Under the pieces are notes generated by a model. The model made no database searches, had not been told where the DNA came from, and saw nothing but the letters and a program-made list of their open reading frames with translations. 32,444 nucleotides of DNA, taken from the NCBI GenBank assembly GCA_030646955.1, contig JAUSKM010000017.1, forward strand, positions 1 through 32,444, given 5' to 3'. Shown here one piece after another: positions 30,946-32,444 of this stretch (position 1 is its first letter; every line of letters begins with the position of its first letter). Source of the stretch: a bacterium. GTDB taxonomy: Bacteria; Patescibacteriota; Patescibacteriia; JACPHY01. The translations under genes and the position numbers were made by a program.

Positions 30946-32145
30946 CTACCGCCCTAATTCCCAATTCGCATCCGCCGCAAGTTTCTTCCAGCCCGTCTCT
31001 TTGCCGATGAGCATCCGAACGCCGCCCGCGGCAGCGATCATCACAGCATTGTCGCCAGTATATGATGCGTGCGGGATGAGGAGCGGGACATCGGGACATT
31101 GTGCGCGCACCGCTGCGTCCAATTGTTGCCGCAGCTCGCGATTTGCCGCAACGCCGCCGCCAAGCAGGATAGTTTTCGCGCCCACGCTCCGCGCGGCGCG
31201 TACGGTCTTTGCCACCAGTACCTCTACCGCCGCCTGCTGGAATGACGCGCAGACATCCGCGATGAGCTGTTGATCATACGCAGCTTGCGGCTGTATGCGC
31301 GCTAGCGCGTACCGCACCGCCGTCTTCAGTCCCGAGAAACTAAAATCGAAATCATCGGAATCGAGCATGGGGCGCGGGAACGAAAACGCAGCAGGATTCC
31401 CCGATGCGGCGCACTGCGAGACCGCCGGGCCGCCCGGGTACGGCAGTCCCAACAACTTTGCCACTTTATCAAATGCCTCTCCTGCCGCATCGTCCCGTGT
31501 TGCGCCAACCAGCTCGTACTTCCGCCAGGTACGCATGAGCAACAACTCCGTGTGCCCCCCGGAGACCACGAGGGCGAGGGCGGGAAATCCTGCCACCCTC
31601 GTCATCTCGAGCGCAGTCGAGAGATCTCGTCCAGTGGCGATGTCCTTCGTCGCGGACTTCTCAAGACGACGGATGCGTCGGTTTTCTCCACGCGCTCGTG
31701 GACTCACGTGGTCGAAATGACGGACAGACGGCAGCAGCGCGGAGAGGACATGCCCCTCGATGTGATTGACGCCGATGACCGGCTTGCCCCACGCATACGC
31801 GAGTGAACGCGCGGCCTCCACGCCCACCGCCAGCGATGTCATGAGCCCTGGCCCGGCCGTCACGGCGATGGCATCAATGGATGCTGCGAGTGAGCGCCGA
31901 CCGCCGCTGTCCCGAAGCGCCTGCTCGATGACCGGCATGATGGCCCCCACGTGCTCCCGCGCCGCCACCTCCGGCACGATGCCGCCCGTCTTGGCATGGA
32001 GTGCCACCTGCGATGCAACAACGCTCGAACGCACCGAAAAAGAAAAATCCCGCCGACTCGCAGCGACCGTCACAACCGCCGCCGCCGTCTCATCGCACGA
32101 CGACTCAATGCCCAATACTCGAAGTGTTCGAGAAGTTCGCTGCAT
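30946..32145 (-). CDS. tsaD: tRNA N6-adenosine threonylcarbamoyltransferase TsaD, with repeat insertion
   Basis: Transfers threonylcarbamoyl from TC-AMP to A37 of tRNA. The ASKHA-fold motifs are complete: GIESSCDETAAAVV at the N-terminus, the metal-binding HIEGHVLS, VVSGGHTEL, EAFDKVAKLLGLPYPGGP, and C-terminal GGGVAANRELR and YTGDNAVMIA. Its 399 residues exceed the usual 330-350. The excess is residues about 137-183 (from VRHFDHVSPRARG to STALEMTRVA), between ALLP and the strand leading to SGGHTE. This is encoded by a full-length GTCATC...AAATGAC repeat. The frame stays open throughout, so the protein may still fold with a surface loop. The ATG at 32145 is used. It heads tsaD-alr-tsaE. Confidence 0.94.
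   Translation of the reverse strand: MQRTSRTLRVLGIESSCDETAAAVVTVAASRRDFSFSVRSSVVASQVALHAKTGGIVPEVAAREHVGAIMPVIEQALRDSGGRRSLAASIDAIAVTAGPGLMTSLAVGVEAARSLAYAWGKPVIGVNHIEGHVLSALLPSVRHFDHVSPRARGENRRIRRLEKSATKDIATGRDLSTALEMTRVAGFPALALVVSGGHTELLLMRTWRKYELVGATRDDAAGEAFDKVAKLLGLPYPGGPAVSQCAASGNPAAFSFPRPMLDSDDFDFSFSGLKTAVRYALARIQPQAAYDQQLIADVCASFQQAAVEVLVAKTVRAARSVGAKTILLGGGVAANRELRQQLDAAVRAQCPDVPLLIPHASYTGDNAVMIAAAGGVRMLIGKETGWKKLAADANWELGR
31601..31721. repeat. GTCATC...AAATGAC palindromic repeat inside tsaD, 121 bp
   Basis: It begins GTCATCTCGAGCGCAG and ends GTGGTCGAAATGAC. Its internal part GTCCTTCGTCGCGGACT (31641-31657) recurs in the gyrA terminator. The outer arms resemble the intergenic units at 17681 and 21749. 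It interrupts tsaD between the HxxxH motif and SGGHTE without creating a stop codon. Confidence 0.9.
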
Positions 32146-32229
32146 ATCGCTTCCATGGTACCATCCTTGCAGAACGCCAATGAACGTGCTACGATCGAGC
32201 TACTTAATGCGCACGCATCAGCACCGCAC

Positions 32230-32304
32230 GGCCCCGTCGTCTAACGGCTAGGACACTGCCCTTTCAAGGCGGTAAAACGGGTTCGATTCCCGTCGGGGTC
32301 ACCA
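32230..32304 (+). tRNA. tRNA-Glu (anticodon TTC)
   Basis: Acceptor GGCCCCG/CGGGGTC (one G-T pair), D stem GTCT/GGAC, anticodon stem CTGCC/GGCGG with loop CTTTCAA giving TTC, T arm ACGGG-TTCGATT-CCCGT, discriminator A and an encoded CCA. Confidence 0.95.
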
Positions 32305-32318
32305 AAACAGAACTCAAC

Positions 32319-32363
32319 GGCTTTTTCAAAGCCAGAAGGTGGGACGCGCGAAGCGCGTCCCAC
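32319..32363 (+). terminator. Two hairpins after tRNA-Glu
   Basis: GGCTTT-TTC-AAAGCC (32319-32333) is followed by the strong GTGGGACGCGC-GAA-GCGCGTCCCAC (32339-32363), an 11-bp stem. No T-tract directly follows. Either could end the tRNA transcript; the second may instead be a repeat unit, since CACTGATTT follows both it and a GCGCGC hairpin at about 32404. Confidence 0.55.
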
Positions 32364-32444
32364 TGATTTCCCCCCATTTTTCCAAACGAATTCAGAATTT
32401 TTGGCGCGCTGGCGCGCACTGATTTTTCGCCGAGGAGGAGGTTC

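Noticed and set aside
1-32444. CRISPR array or insertion sequence with DDE transposase
   Set aside because: No regularly spaced direct repeats and no transposase ORF are present; the repeats seen are palindromic and irregularly spaced.

Overview
The window is a gene-dense stretch of about 60% GC by eye from a bacterial chromosome. It most resembles a member of the Candidate Phyla Radiation (Patescibacteria). This rests on short intergenic spaces, many small unrecognised proteins, a one-TM extracytoplasmic protein of a type common in these genomes, a thioredoxin-reductase-like enzyme without its redox cysteines, a four-domain ribosomal S1, and many housekeeping genes with no clear Shine-Dalgarno (SD) site. 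TGA is used as an ordinary stop (for example dut and ftsH), which argues against the TGA=Gly lineages Gracilibacteria and Absconditabacteria. The assignment is inference; there is no rRNA in the window.

Layout. 1-1319: N-terminal half of leuS, minus strand, cut by the window edge. 1406-1906: dut. 1964-7133, minus strand: membrane protein, glutamate-type dehydrogenase, FAD reductase and infB. 7580-10329, plus strand: rny, ymdB and an HU gene. 10392-12895, minus strand: rpmF-nusB-rnc, tRNA-Arg, tRNA-Lys and a PH-domain membrane protein. 13046-14267: two unrecognised plus-strand genes, each behind its own strong promoter. 14391-14774: a compact element with 42-bp inverted ends around a GIY-YIG nuclease gene. 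14867-18449, minus strand: degenerate metallo-beta-lactamase-fold protein, one-TM protein and gyrA. 18450-19031: no gene, only stacked hairpin repeats. 19032-20066: an unrecognised 344-residue protein. 20407-27129, plus strand: rpsA, ftsH, a six-TM protein, pilB/gspE and a hypothetical gene. 27133-29157: accessory block with two paralogous four-CxxC zinc-ribbon genes, a DksA/TraR-like gene and small unknowns. 29249-32145, minus strand: tsaD-alr-tsaE. 32230-32304: tRNA-Glu.

Most genes serve translation, RNA turnover and nucleotide hygiene (LeuRS, IF-2, S1, L32, NusB, RNase III, RNase Y, TsaD/TsaE, dUTPase, gyrase). The more unusual layer is repetitive. Palindromic units ending in GTCATT...AATGAC lie between genes and also inside leuS, the dehydrogenase gene and tsaD without breaking the reading frame. 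One member of this sequence family forms the ends of the GIY-YIG element, which is therefore a candidate autonomous parent or partner. A second layer is a recurring promoter module (TTGACA, 17 nt, TAYGGT) with strong SD sites, which drives four small unrecognised genes at two separate loci. A segmental duplication carried a zinc-ribbon gene together with the 3' tail of tsaE.
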